From NCBI GenBank assembly GCA_903891735.1, contig CAITFQ010000016.1:1-21355 (forward strand): a stretch of 21,355 bases of DNA. Reading direction: 5' to 3'. This document shows positions 1 to 7,305 of this stretch, one piece after another; position 1 is the first letter of the stretch; the number at the start of each line of letters is the position of its first letter. A program made the translations under genes and the position numbers. This stretch comes from Candidatus Uhrbacteria bacterium. GTDB taxonomy: Bacteria > Patescibacteriota > Patescibacteriia > UBA9934. The notes under the pieces are model-generated. The model did not search any database and was not told where the DNA came from. It saw only the letters and a program-made list of their open reading frames with translations.

Positions 1-333
1 CCGCACCGAGAACGCCGGCACCCACCGCACATTCATCTCGTCCACAATCTCCACGTTCTCTTGCGCCAAGAATTTGTTAAGCGACATGTCGCTCAGCATC
101 TCTTGATCGCCACGAATATCCGCCTTAAGCGCCTCCATCTCAGCTTGATCACCTGCTGTCCGCACCGTATTCTCAATCCCCTTCTTTTCCTCCCGCAACT
201 TCTGCATCTCCTCTACAATCTCACCGTAACGCGCATTAACCGACAGCTCATCGCGAAAAGATTTGCTGAGTTCCCGCCGACGCTTCTTCAACACTTGCAA
301 CCGCTTATAAACTGCCTCGAGCGTATTTTCCAT
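1..333 (-). CDS. Partial coiled-coil protein of unknown function (C-terminus off window)
   Basis: An open frame of 111 codons runs from an ATG at 333 to the window edge with no stop, so the protein's C-terminal end is missing. The first 85 or so residues are highly charged and Lys/Glu/Arg rich (LKKRRRELSKSF, EEMQKLREEKKGIEN), with leucine and isoleucine spaced as in a long helical hairpin or coiled coil. There is no signal peptide or membrane segment. The end of the visible part (VDEMNVRWVPAFSVR) is less charged and may begin a small C-terminal strand. The start is supported by a promoter-like sequence just upstream (371-398) and by the absence of an earlier ATG fitting that promoter. It resembles the helical arm of seryl-tRNA synthetase only in general character; the usual N-terminal SerS motif is absent, so I do not call it serS. 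I do not recognise the family. Confidence 0.6.
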   Translation of the reverse strand, partial: MENTLEAVYKRLQVLKKRRRELSKSFRDELSVNARYGEIVEEMQKLREEKKGIENTVRTAGDQAEMEALKADIRGDQEMLSDMSLNKFLAQENVEIVDEMNVRWVPAFSVR

Positions 334-370
334 AGTTCTAACATCGATTTAATAGGTAGGGACGACGACG

Positions 371-398
371 TCTATAGTACCACAAAACTACAGGCCAA
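371..398 (-). promoter_or_regulatory. Sigma70-type promoter for the coiled-coil gene
   Basis: On the minus strand there is a -35 TTGGCC (393-398), a 16-base spacer and a -10 TATAGA (371-376). The -35 lies inside or next to the last codons of the upstream Nudix gene. Transcription would begin near 364, leaving a leader of about 30 bases before the ATG at 333. Judged by eye only. Confidence 0.45.
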
Positions 399-828
399 AA
401 AACCCTCTATATAACTCCTCATTACCCATCACCAAAGGACCCGCCAGTGCTTCCTCTGGCGTCATCCATCGCGCTTCTTGATGCTCACTCAAGCTAACAA
501 CCAACTTCGGCTCGTGTTCGAGTTTTGTCGAATACATAGTAAAGACAAAGTCATAATCTGGGTATCGCACGTAAGCCGTTTTGTAGAAAACGAAGCTGTC
601 TTCTGGCAAATCAATCCCCGTCTCCTCAGCAATCTCACGCTTCACAGCTTGAACTGGAGTTTCTCCCTCATCGATTTTGCCGCCTGGCACACCCCACTTA
701 TTCCCCTCACTCTTATCCGCATTACGCAGCAGCAACAAAAATCGATCTTCAAACTGCACAAAGCAACTCACCACCTTAAACTTCGGCTTAAAATCCGCCG
801 GCTCTTCCCACATTATTTGCGCGCTCAT
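388..828 (-). CDS. Nudix hydrolase, MutT-like (first of three)
   Basis: This 146-residue protein carries a complete Nudix box at about residues 49-72. It reads GGKIDEGE, seven residues, then REIAEETGI, which matches G-x5-E-x7-REUxEExGU with every catalytic glutamate present. WGVPGG precedes the box, as in MutT/NUDT-type enzymes that hydrolyse nucleoside diphosphate-linked compounds. The length is typical of a single Nudix fold, and no extra domain is visible. The ATG at 828 overlaps the TGA of the upstream Nudix gene (ATGA), so the two are probably translationally coupled. It is the last gene of the hpf-murC-secA-cdd-rdgB-Nudix run. The substrate cannot be told from sequence; oxidised nucleotides, dNTPs or nucleotide sugars are all possible. 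Confidence 0.9.
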   Translation of the reverse strand: MSAQIMWEEPADFKPKFKVVSCFVQFEDRFLLLLRNADKSEGNKWGVPGGKIDEGETPVQAVKREIAEETGIDLPEDSFVFYKTAYVRYPDYDFVFTMYSTKLEHEPKLVVSLSEHQEARWMTPEEALAGPLVMGNEELYRGFFGL

Positions 829-1358
829 AACAAACCAAGATAATCCAATCCCAAATAACCCGACGCCGTATCCGTCAGTCTACCCGTTCTTAAATGATTC
901 CTAAACTCGTCAACGCTCATTAACGTTGTCTCCAAGAACTCATTGAGATCAAATGTCGGCTCCGCCACCTTCACGCAATTACGAGCTACGAACACAAACG
1001 CTCGACGATCGCTATAACCATCAGACCACTCTTCAGTCACAAACTCCAACTCACCAGCATAGCCAGTCTCTTCGATTAATTCAGCAGCAGCAGCTTCGAT
1101 GGGAGTTTGCGTCGCTTTAATCCCGCCGCCTGGCAGCTCCGTCAACACCGCATTCTTACCCGGTCTAAATTGCTTTACCAAAACAACCTTATTATCCGTC
1201 GTCAAAGCTAAAACAATGGCATAAGTACCCTCAATCTTTAAATGAAAATGCTCCTCTCGCCCATCCGGCATCCTATACACCACATCCTCCACCGCTCGGC
1301 CGTACTTACTCTTAAACAACCCCTCACGCGATAACTCTTGCCATTCTAAATTCGCCAT
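825..1358 (-). CDS. Nudix hydrolase, ADP-ribose-pyrophosphatase-like, with altered Nudix box
   Basis: This 177-residue protein resembles the ADP-ribose pyrophosphatase (NudF) branch: VKQFRPG is followed by ELPGGG before the Nudix box, as in that family. Such enzymes cleave ADP-ribose or nucleotide sugars at the pyrophosphate. The box at about residues 77-100 departs from consensus. The glutamate after G-x5 is glutamine (KATQ), and the arginine of the RE pair is alanine (AELIEETGY). The E-x-x-EE metal-binding core is kept, so it may still be active with changed specificity or rate. The ATG at 1358 lies 8 bases after the stop of the third Nudix gene, and its TGA overlaps the next ATG. The fold is secure; the substrate is not. 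Confidence 0.85.
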   Translation of the reverse strand: MANLEWQELSREGLFKSKYGRAVEDVVYRMPDGREEHFHLKIEGTYAIVLALTTDNKVVLVKQFRPGKNAVLTELPGGGIKATQTPIEAAAAELIEETGYAGELEFVTEEWSDGYSDRRAFVFVARNCVKVAEPTFDLNEFLETTLMSVDEFRNHLRTGRLTDTASGYLGLDYLGLL

Positions 1359-1366
1359 AAAATAGA

Positions 1367-1828
1367 TTAATACAAAAACCCTTTGTCATGTGCCTCGCCA
1401 ATCGCTCGGCCGAGCTGCGTATGCTGAGGGCTAGGCAAATTATCCCAACTATACCAACCAATCTCATCGATCTTATGCGGTTCACCGTTCTGAACTTGCG
1501 CTGGGTCGACTTTAGCCGCGAACGTGATGCTGACCCAATGCGTTGGTACATCGTGCTGAACGCGCAAAATATTTCTGACGCTGATGAATTCAATGTCAGT
1601 GACATCGGCGCAAAATTCTTCTTTAACTTCGCGGCGCAAGCAGTCAAGAAACTCCTCACCGAACTCCAACGCACCTCCGCCCGCATCCCACCGTCCTTGC
1701 TCATCTCTACACTTCTCACCCCGCTTATGCAGCAAGACCTTCCCCGCACCATCGTGCAGAATAAACGAAACAGTAACGCCTATACAATCGGTGCCGCGCT
1801 TAACATCTGTTTTAGTTTTATCGTCCAT
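1367..1828 (-). CDS. Nudix hydrolase (upstream member of the triplet)
   Basis: This 153-residue Nudix-fold protein has the box GGALEFGE, seven residues, then REVKEEFCA at about residues 50-73. All catalytic glutamates of the box are present, but the usual glycine after EE-x is cysteine. RWDAGGG precedes the box. The C-terminal half (IGWYSWDNLP) has the aromatic stretch often seen in the substrate-side loop of MutT-like enzymes. The ATG at 1828 lies 27 bases downstream of rdgB, and it is cotranscribed with rdgB and the other Nudix genes by spacing. The N-terminal 12 residues are Lys/Asp rich and probably flexible. It is clearly different in sequence from its two Nudix neighbours, so a recent tandem duplication is unlikely. 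The substrate is unknown. Confidence 0.88.
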   Translation of the reverse strand: MDDKTKTDVKRGTDCIGVTVSFILHDGAGKVLLHKRGEKCRDEQGRWDAGGGALEFGEEFLDCLRREVKEEFCADVTDIEFISVRNILRVQHDVPTHWVSITFAAKVDPAQVQNGEPHKIDEIGWYSWDNLPSPQHTQLGRAIGEAHDKGFLY

Positions 1829-1838
1829 AGGGGTCAGG

Positions 1839-1852
1839 TCGTGAATCGTGAA
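1839..1852. repeat. Tandem 7-base repeat (TCGTGAA x2)
   Basis: TCGTGAATCGTGAA is a perfect head-to-tail duplication of seven bases. It lies in the 27-base gap between rdgB and the upstream Nudix gene. It is short enough to be chance or a slippage product, and no function is visible. Confidence 0.5.
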
Positions 1853-1855
1853 TTA

Positions 1856-2443
1856 TTAATTTGCCAAAATCGTAATTGCTTTCTTAAGCGCAATCCCTCT
1901 ATGACTCACCCCATCTTTTTCAGCTGCCGTTAGCTGTCCAAACGTCTTATCAAGTTCCGGATAAAAGAACACCGGATCATAGCCAAATCCGCCAGTCCCA
2001 ACCGGCTCAGTCAATATTCTACCACAACAAACTCCCTCACAAGTCTTGAGCGAGCCATCAACCGGATTATAAATTGCCGCCACTGCCACAAACTGCGCCC
2101 CGCGCTGCTCTTCCGATACACCCGCAAGCTCGCCGAGCAATTTTCGATAACGGTCCTCATCACTCCCCGCACAATACCTCGCCGACAACACTCCCGGCCT
2201 CCCACCCAACGCATCCACCATCAACCCGGCATCCTCGGCCAACGTCAACATTCCTGCCTTATCGCCATATCCTCTTGCCTTAAGCTCGGCATTCCCCACA
2301 AACGTCTCCGCCGTCTCCTCAACCACAAAATCCTTCTCAACTCCCGCCTCATCCAAACTCACCAACTTAAAATCACTCCCTGCAAAAGCATGCTGCATCT
2401 CTTTCACCTTGCCTTGATTACGAGTGGCGATGAGTAGTTTCAT
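1856..2443 (-). CDS. rdgB: RdgB/HAM1-family non-canonical purine NTP pyrophosphatase
   Basis: This 195-residue protein begins MKLLIATRNQGK, the T-x-N-x-x-K substrate-binding motif of the ITPase/RdgB/HAM1 family. Further family landmarks follow in order: ETFVGNAELKA (about 46-56), AEDAGLMVDALGGRPGVLSARY (about 70-92), GFGYDPVFF (about 152-160) and SHRGIAL near the C-terminus. The family hydrolyses (d)ITP, dXTP and related deaminated purine nucleotides to monophosphates, keeping them out of DNA and RNA. Aspartate of AEDAGL fits the metal site; the usual ADDSGL is slightly changed, as is KN before SHR (KDGVSHR). Length is standard. An AGGG lies 8 bases before the ATG. It sits between the deaminase and the Nudix genes, so it is part of a nucleotide-pool cleaning cluster. 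Confidence 0.95.
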   Translation of the reverse strand: MKLLIATRNQGKVKEMQHAFAGSDFKLVSLDEAGVEKDFVVEETAETFVGNAELKARGYGDKAGMLTLAEDAGLMVDALGGRPGVLSARYCAGSDEDRYRKLLGELAGVSEEQRGAQFVAVAAIYNPVDGSLKTCEGVCCGRILTEPVGTGGFGYDPVFFYPELDKTFGQLTAAEKDGVSHRGIALKKAITILAN

Positions 2444-2464
2444 AAAATAAACCCTAGGATATTT

Positions 2465-2833
2465 CTATTTTTTTCTCGTCCAAGCCTTCGGAAGCAGTGT
2501 CTCCGCTTGTACAGATTCAACCTCGCTCAAAACAATTTGTGCATTGGGGCAATAGGTAAGATACAACTCACGACATAAACCGCATGGAGGATAGATCTCG
2601 TAGTTGCCATCCGTATCTCGATGTACAGCCACAGCTATCTCAATCTCGCTTCCGGACATAAGTGCTTGAACAACCGCCGACCATTCCGAACATAAATCGA
2701 GTTTCTGCCCTTTGACCGACACGCTTGTAAATACATCACCGTTCTTAGTTCTAACCGCTGATGCGACCGTATGCCGCGACCGATCAAAATACTTCTCAAT
2801 CGTTTCTTTCGCTTTCTGAATTAGCGCAAACAT
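2465..2833 (-). CDS. Cytidine/blasticidin-S deaminase-like zinc enzyme
   Basis: Starting at the ATG at 2833, one base after the secA stop, the protein has 122 residues, the usual size of the small tetrameric cytidine deaminases. The zinc site is visible as C48-S-E50 (CSEWSA, where the family usually has CAE) and P-C84-x-x-C87-R (PPCGLCREL). This gives three cysteine ligands and the proton-shuttling glutamate. These enzymes deaminate cytidine/deoxycytidine to uridine/deoxyuridine in pyrimidine salvage; blasticidin-S deaminases share the same motifs, and the PCGLCREL stretch fits either. A GGGG about 7 bases before the ATG may be its Shine-Dalgarno, lying in the last codons of secA. A longer in-frame start up to 2968 would overlap secA heavily and is unlikely. 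Fold and chemistry are well supported; the exact substrate is not. Confidence 0.85.
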   Translation of the reverse strand: MFALIQKAKETIEKYFDRSRHTVASAVRTKNGDVFTSVSVKGQKLDLCSEWSAVVQALMSGSEIEIAVAVHRDTDGNYEIYPPCGLCRELYLTYCPNAQIVLSEVESVQAETLLPKAWTRKK

Positions 2834-2834
2834 A

Positions 2835-5621
2835 CTAAACCCCATGACACTTCTTAAACTTCTTCCCACTCCCACACGGACACACGTCATTGCGCCCAAC
2901 CTGCGAGAAATCAATGTTTGCAGGCATAGGACGACTTCCGGAGTCGTCCCCGACGTTTTTAGTATCAACCGTCACCGCCGCAGTCGTCGCGCTATTCGAG
3001 TTCGATGATTTATCCGCCGAAGACATCTGGAGTCCACGAATAACCTGTGGCGCCAAGTCGAGCATCTTCTTTGTGGCTACCGCTTGATCAAACAGTTTGA
3101 ACAAGTTGTAGGCGACGTCATGCTGAATCTCATCTTGCATCGCACCGAACAGACGGAACGACTCGTGCTTGTACTCGACAAGCGGATCACGCTGGGCGTA
3201 ACCGCGCAAGCCGATTGTGTGACGCAAATAAGTCATCTCGTCCAAGTGGCGCATCCAGTGACTATCCATGGCGCGCAACAACACATTACGTTCGATCCGC
3301 TGTACTTGCTTTTCATCGCCAAATGTCTCTATCGTCTCTTGATACTTCGCCTTCAAGTAACCAAGCATTTTCTCGATAACCGCCGTCCGCTGACCAGCCA
3401 ACTCTTCTTTATCCAAACTCAACTTCGGCAACGCCGTAGCGATCGCCTGTTTAGTCTCATCATCAAGCGGCACAATCGTATTCAACGTTTCGATAACTTC
3501 TTTGCTATCCCAATCCCCCTTAACCACCATCTCACCATCCACCTCAGTTGGCACCTCCACCCGTTCGCCAGTATGTGCCAACACCACATGTTCAAGCTCG
3601 CGCTCAACCGTGGCCAACACGTCAGCATGCGACAAAGCTAGCTCACCCTGCAACACTTGGCGACGTCGGCCGTAAGCGGACAAACGATGCTTGTTCAACA
3701 CGTCGTCATACTCGAGCACGTGCTTACGTGTGTCATAGTTGTGACCCTCCACGCGCTTCTGCGCACTCTCGAGCGAACGCGTGATCATCTTGCTTTCAAT
3801 TGGTGTCGTGTCATCAAAGCCCAGCGTATCCATCATACTCTTGACGCGAGTACTGCCGAAAATGCGCATCAAATCATCATCCAAGGAAACGAAGAATTGC
3901 GTCTGACCAGGATCGCCCTGACGACCGGAGCGACCACGCAACTGGTTATCAATGCGGCGCGATTCATGACGCTCAGTACCTAGCACAAACAAACCGCCGA
4001 GCGCGCGCACCTCCGCCGCCTCCTCAGGATTAGGCGGATTACCGCCAAGAATAATGTCGACGCCACGACCGGCCATGTTCGTCGCCACCGTCACTGCACC
4101 CTTGCGCCCAGCTTGCGCAATAATTTCACCTTCACGTTCGTGGTTCTTGGCATTCAACACTTCGTGTCGGACGCCAGCCAAACGCAACAACTCGCTCAAA
4201 CGCTCGTTCTTATCAACGGAAATCGTACCAATCAACACTGGCTGACCACGCTCCTGCAGCAACTTCACCTCCTGCACCAAAGCCAAGAACTTACCGTTCT
4301 CAGTTTTATAAATCCTATCCGGCGCATCCTTGCGCGCCTTAGTCCGATTGGTCGGAATCTCGACCACTTCCAAATTATAAGTCTTGCTGAGCTCCTCAGC
4401 CTCCGTCGCCGCCGTACCCGTCATACCACCCAACTTCTTGTAGAGACGGAAATAATTCTGGTACGTAATCGTCGCCAACGTTCGGCTCTCGCGCTGAATC
4501 TTCACGCCTTCTTTAGCTTCAATCGCCTGGTGCAAACCTTCGCTATAGCGTCTGCCTTCCATCACGCGCCCGGTAAACTCGTCGACGATCATCACCTCAC
4601 CATCGCGCACGATGTAATCCTTATCACGCAAAAACAAGGCGTGGGCCTTCAGCGCTTGATCCGCATGATGCACCGTCGCCAAACCGCCAGCCGCATACAA
4701 GTTCTCAATCCCCAACGCCTTTTCGATCTTCACCAAACCAGCTTCCGTAAACGTCGACGAACGCAACTTCTCATCAATATTATAATCCTCGTTCACCTGC
4801 AAATGCTTGACGATGTCAGCAAACCTGTAATACGTATCTGCCGACTCTTCCGCTGGCGCACTAATAATCAACGGCGTTCTAGCTTCGTCGATCAAAATGC
4901 TATCAACCTCGTCGACGATGGCGTAATGCAAATCGCGCTGCACCATCTGTGCCGCATCTTGCGCCATGTTATCGCGCAAATAATCAAACCCGTACTCGTT
5001 GTTAGTACCGTAAGTGATGTCCTGCGCGTACGCATCCTGACGGCTACCAGGACGCAAAAAATCCATTTCCACCCGGAAGGACGACGTCGTCACTGCGCCA
5101 TCCTCAGGCACCGGCACTTTATATTCAGCATCAAACACGTAGCCGCACTCGTGCTGGATGCAGCCCACCGTCAAACCAAGAAAAGTAAACACCCGGCCCA
5201 TCCAGACCGCATCGCGCTTAGCCAAGTAATCATTAACGGTCACCAAGTGCGCGCCCTTGCCGGCCAGAGCATTCAAGTACAACGGTGCTGTACTGGTTAA
5301 AGTCTTACCTTCACCGGTACCCATTTCCGCAATCATCCCGCGATGCAGCGCCAAACCACCAATCATCTGCACATCATAATGACGTTGCCCAATACTGCGC
5401 TTCGCCCCCTCACGCACGACCGCGAACGCCTCCAAAGCAATATCGTCCAAGGTTGCTCCAGCCGCCAGTCGTTCTTTAAACTCCAGCGTCTTCGCCTTCA
5501 ACTGCTCATCAGTCAACGGTGCGATACTTGGCTCAAACGCCAGAATAGCCGCTGCATCTTTTTGCAGGCCCTTAATCATTTTAGCATTCGGATCACCAAA
5601 AATCTTGTTCATCAAGGACAT
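2835..5621 (-). CDS. secA: Preprotein translocase ATPase SecA
   Basis: SecA is the ATPase motor that drives unfolded preproteins through SecYEG. From the ATG at 5621 (MSLMNKIFGDPN) it has 928 residues. Visible in order are MGTGEGKT (Walker A, about 102-107), a DEVD box (about 237-240) followed by SILIDEARTPLIISAP, the TGTAATEAEE region, NMAGRGVDIILGG, and RGRSGRQGDPG of the second helicase motor. After a Ser/Asn-rich linker comes the C-terminal zinc motif C-P-C-G-S-G-x6-C-H that binds SecB or ribosomes in other bacteria. About 30 extra residues lie between VG and YAQDITYG (about 154-194) compared with E. coli. A second ATG at 5612 is possible. The frame extends to 5696, overlapping murC, which I reject. 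It is 46 bases after murC and one base before the deaminase. Confidence 0.97.
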   Translation of the reverse strand: MSLMNKIFGDPNAKMIKGLQKDAAAILAFEPSIAPLTDEQLKAKTLEFKERLAAGATLDDIALEAFAVVREGAKRSIGQRHYDVQMIGGLALHRGMIAEMGTGEGKTLTSTAPLYLNALAGKGAHLVTVNDYLAKRDAVWMGRVFTFLGLTVGCIQHECGYVFDAEYKVPVPEDGAVTTSSFRVEMDFLRPGSRQDAYAQDITYGTNNEYGFDYLRDNMAQDAAQMVQRDLHYAIVDEVDSILIDEARTPLIISAPAEESADTYYRFADIVKHLQVNEDYNIDEKLRSSTFTEAGLVKIEKALGIENLYAAGGLATVHHADQALKAHALFLRDKDYIVRDGEVMIVDEFTGRVMEGRRYSEGLHQAIEAKEGVKIQRESRTLATITYQNYFRLYKKLGGMTGTAATEAEELSKTYNLEVVEIPTNRTKARKDAPDRIYKTENGKFLALVQEVKLLQERGQPVLIGTISVDKNERLSELLRLAGVRHEVLNAKNHEREGEIIAQAGRKGAVTVATNMAGRGVDIILGGNPPNPEEAAEVRALGGLFVLGTERHESRRIDNQLRGRSGRQGDPGQTQFFVSLDDDLMRIFGSTRVKSMMDTLGFDDTTPIESKMITRSLESAQKRVEGHNYDTRKHVLEYDDVLNKHRLSAYGRRRQVLQGELALSHADVLATVERELEHVVLAHTGERVEVPTEVDGEMVVKGDWDSKEVIETLNTIVPLDDETKQAIATALPKLSLDKEELAGQRTAVIEKMLGYLKAKYQETIETFGDEKQVQRIERNVLLRAMDSHWMRHLDEMTYLRHTIGLRGYAQRDPLVEYKHESFRLFGAMQDEIQHDVAYNLFKLFDQAVATKKMLDLAPQVIRGLQMSSADKSSNSNSATTAAVTVDTKNVGDDSGSRPMPANIDFSQVGRNDVCPCGSGKKFKKCHGV

Positions 5622-5667
5622 AAGCAAATCAACTATTATGCCCCCAAGTTTGCCTGAAAATGCCTTT

Positions 5668-6948
5668 TTAAGCAAGTTTACGCGCCACTTCGTCAATATC
5701 CCCTGCCCCCATCACAATCACTACGTCACCTGGTTTAATTAAAGCCCTAATCTCAGCCTCCGCCGCCGCTAAATCTTTGGCATAACTAAGTGGCCTGTCA
5801 TGCCCCAATCGCGCCTCAACCGCTGCCAGCAAATCACAGCTCGACACTGTCGCATCATCCGTTCGTCCCTTCACACCATAAATCTCGACGAGTATCAAAG
5901 CATCTGCCAAATCAAACGACGCTACAAACTCATCGAACAGTTCCCTTGTCCTGTTATGCTGATGCGGTTGAAAACACAAAACTATTCTTCGTCCAGGATA
6001 AAACTTCTTCGCTCCCTCGAGCGTTGCCTTAATCGCCGTCGGGTGATGACCATAGTCGGACACAATCGTCGCCCCGTTCAACTCACCAACCACCTCAAAG
6101 CGTCGCCAAATGCCGCGATAACTTTCTAATGATTTCCTAATCACCTCAGCGTTTATCCCAAACTCGTGCGCCACAGCACTAGCCGTCGCCGCATTCGCTC
6201 GGTTGAATTCACCCGGCACCAACAACTCATAACCAACCACATCGTTAATTGAATATTTAGCAATCGATGAACCTGTTAATCGTTGCGAGTTCGTATCATC
6301 CGCATTAATAAAAACTTTTTTCGACGTCTGCTCAACCAACTGTTGAAACGTCGCCACAATATGATCCAAGTCACGATAAACATCTAAATGATCCTCTTCA
6401 ATATTAGTAATGACGGTCACTTCCGGGTGCAGCTGCACCATCTTTTGCTTGTACTCATCGCCTTCAACTATCAGGATATCACTCTGGCCGATCCGCACAT
6501 TGCCGAGTTCCCAACCTGGTACAAGGCTACCAACGAACACCGTCGGGTCCAAACCAGCGTCGACAAAAATCTGGCCCGTCATCGCCGTCGTCGTGCTCTT
6601 ACCATTCGTGCCCGTCACACAAACAGTTCGATATTGCTTCGACAACTCACCCAGCCAACCAAAATGACCGAGCTGTGGAATTCCTCGTTTTTGAGCTTCA
6701 ATTCTTTCAACGTTATCAGGACCAGCCGCCTCAGTATAAACAACCAAATCGCACTCAACCGGAATATTACCGGCCTCATGTCCAATCTTAATAGCCGCGC
6801 CCCTCTTCATCAAATCATCGATAATCGGCGAACCGATACTATCTGATCCGCTAACAGTTTTGCCTTGCGCCAACAAAAACTTGCCGACGGCACTAATACC
6901 AATGCCGCCAGCCCCAATCAAGTGAATGTGCCGCGCTTCGTCAACCAT
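5668..6948 (-). CDS. murC: UDP-N-acetylmuramate--L-alanine ligase MurC
   Basis: MurC adds L-alanine to UDP-MurNAc, the first peptide step of cytoplasmic peptidoglycan precursor synthesis. The 426-residue protein opens with a Rossmann motif (HLIGAGGIGIS, about 9-19). The Mur-ligase ATP loop GTNGKSTTT follows at about 113-121, then TNIEEDHLD and DYGHHPTAI of the C-terminal domain, and CFQPHQHNRTRELFDEF with IYGVKGR, the MurC counterpart of the usual FQPH-x-x-RT. The ATP loop is usually GTHGKTTT in MurC; GTNGKST is closer to other Mur ligases, but the rest of the protein points to MurC. It begins two bases after hpf, with AAGG six bases before the ATG, so it is cotranscribed with hpf. An Mpl-type recycling ligase is the main alternative, less likely. 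Confidence 0.9.
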   Translation of the reverse strand: MVDEARHIHLIGAGGIGISAVGKFLLAQGKTVSGSDSIGSPIIDDLMKRGAAIKIGHEAGNIPVECDLVVYTEAAGPDNVERIEAQKRGIPQLGHFGWLGELSKQYRTVCVTGTNGKSTTTAMTGQIFVDAGLDPTVFVGSLVPGWELGNVRIGQSDILIVEGDEYKQKMVQLHPEVTVITNIEEDHLDVYRDLDHIVATFQQLVEQTSKKVFINADDTNSQRLTGSSIAKYSINDVVGYELLVPGEFNRANAATASAVAHEFGINAEVIRKSLESYRGIWRRFEVVGELNGATIVSDYGHHPTAIKATLEGAKKFYPGRRIVLCFQPHQHNRTRELFDEFVASFDLADALILVEIYGVKGRTDDATVSSCDLLAAVEARLGHDRPLSYAKDLAAAEAEIRALIKPGDVVIVMGAGDIDEVARKLA

Positions 6949-6950
6949 AA

Positions 6951-7283
6951 CTAGCCTTGGTTTTCCTTGTGCTTATCATCTAAGCGCTCCTTATGCTCAA
7001 TCAACTGGCGCTTCAATTCATCTTTCGCGATATCAATCGCCGCGTACAAATCCTCCTCAATCGCTTCGGCGCGCAAAGTCGTCCCGGGGATAGTAATCAT
7101 GAACTCAGCTCGAAAAATCTTACCCTTCTGGTGGTGCTCGCTAGTCTTGCCGACCTCTGACGAAATCTCACATGGCTGATAGCGCTCACAGAACTTCTCT
7201 AGGCTCATCAATTTTTCCTGCACGTAATTGCGGATAGCGTCCGTCATCTCAATGTGCGTAGCCAAGGTAGCGAGAATATTCAT
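6951..7283 (-). CDS. hpf: Short ribosome hibernation-promoting factor (HPF/RaiA family)
   Basis: This 110-residue protein fits the short HPF/YfiA (sigma-54 modulation protein) family. These proteins bind the 30S decoding centre and shut down translation in stationary phase or starvation. The pattern is typical: an N-terminal strand and helix (MNILATLATHIEMTDAIRNY, VQEKLMSLEKF), a central pair of strands (KIFRAEFMITIP, TTLRAEAIEEDLYAAID) and a last helix (AKDELKRQLIEHKERLD) with a lysine-rich tail. The C-terminal dimerisation domain of long HPF is absent. It is the first gene of the operon leading to murC and secA. An extended -10 promoter lies so close (7292-7300) that the mRNA would start about two bases before the ATG. 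Confidence 0.9.
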   Translation of the reverse strand: MNILATLATHIEMTDAIRNYVQEKLMSLEKFCERYQPCEISSEVGKTSEHHQKGKIFRAEFMITIPGTTLRAEAIEEDLYAAIDIAKDELKRQLIEHKERLDDKHKENQG

Positions 7284-7291
7284 ACAACTAT

Positions 7292-7300
7292 ATTATAACA
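7292..7300 (-). promoter_or_regulatory. Extended -10 promoter of the hpf-murC-secA operon
   Basis: On the minus strand TGTTATAAT is a perfect TGn plus TATAAT element (TG at 7300-7299, TATAAT at 7297-7292) in the 22-base gap between the uvrA stop and the hpf ATG. The region 17 bases upstream (CAGGGT) is a poor -35, as is usual for extended -10 promoters. A start about seven bases downstream is near 7285, two bases before the hpf ATG, giving a practically leaderless mRNA. Confidence 0.6.
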
Positions 7301-7305
7301 CTTAA

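Noticed and set aside
1..333. Seryl-tRNA synthetase N-terminal arm.
   Set aside because: The charged helical hairpin is similar in character only. The standard SerS N-terminus is absent and no synthetase motif is visible.
4113..5300. A 395-codon open frame on the + strand opposite secA.
   Set aside because: secA is certain on the minus strand. The antisense frame has no recognisable motif and is a by-product of secA codon use.
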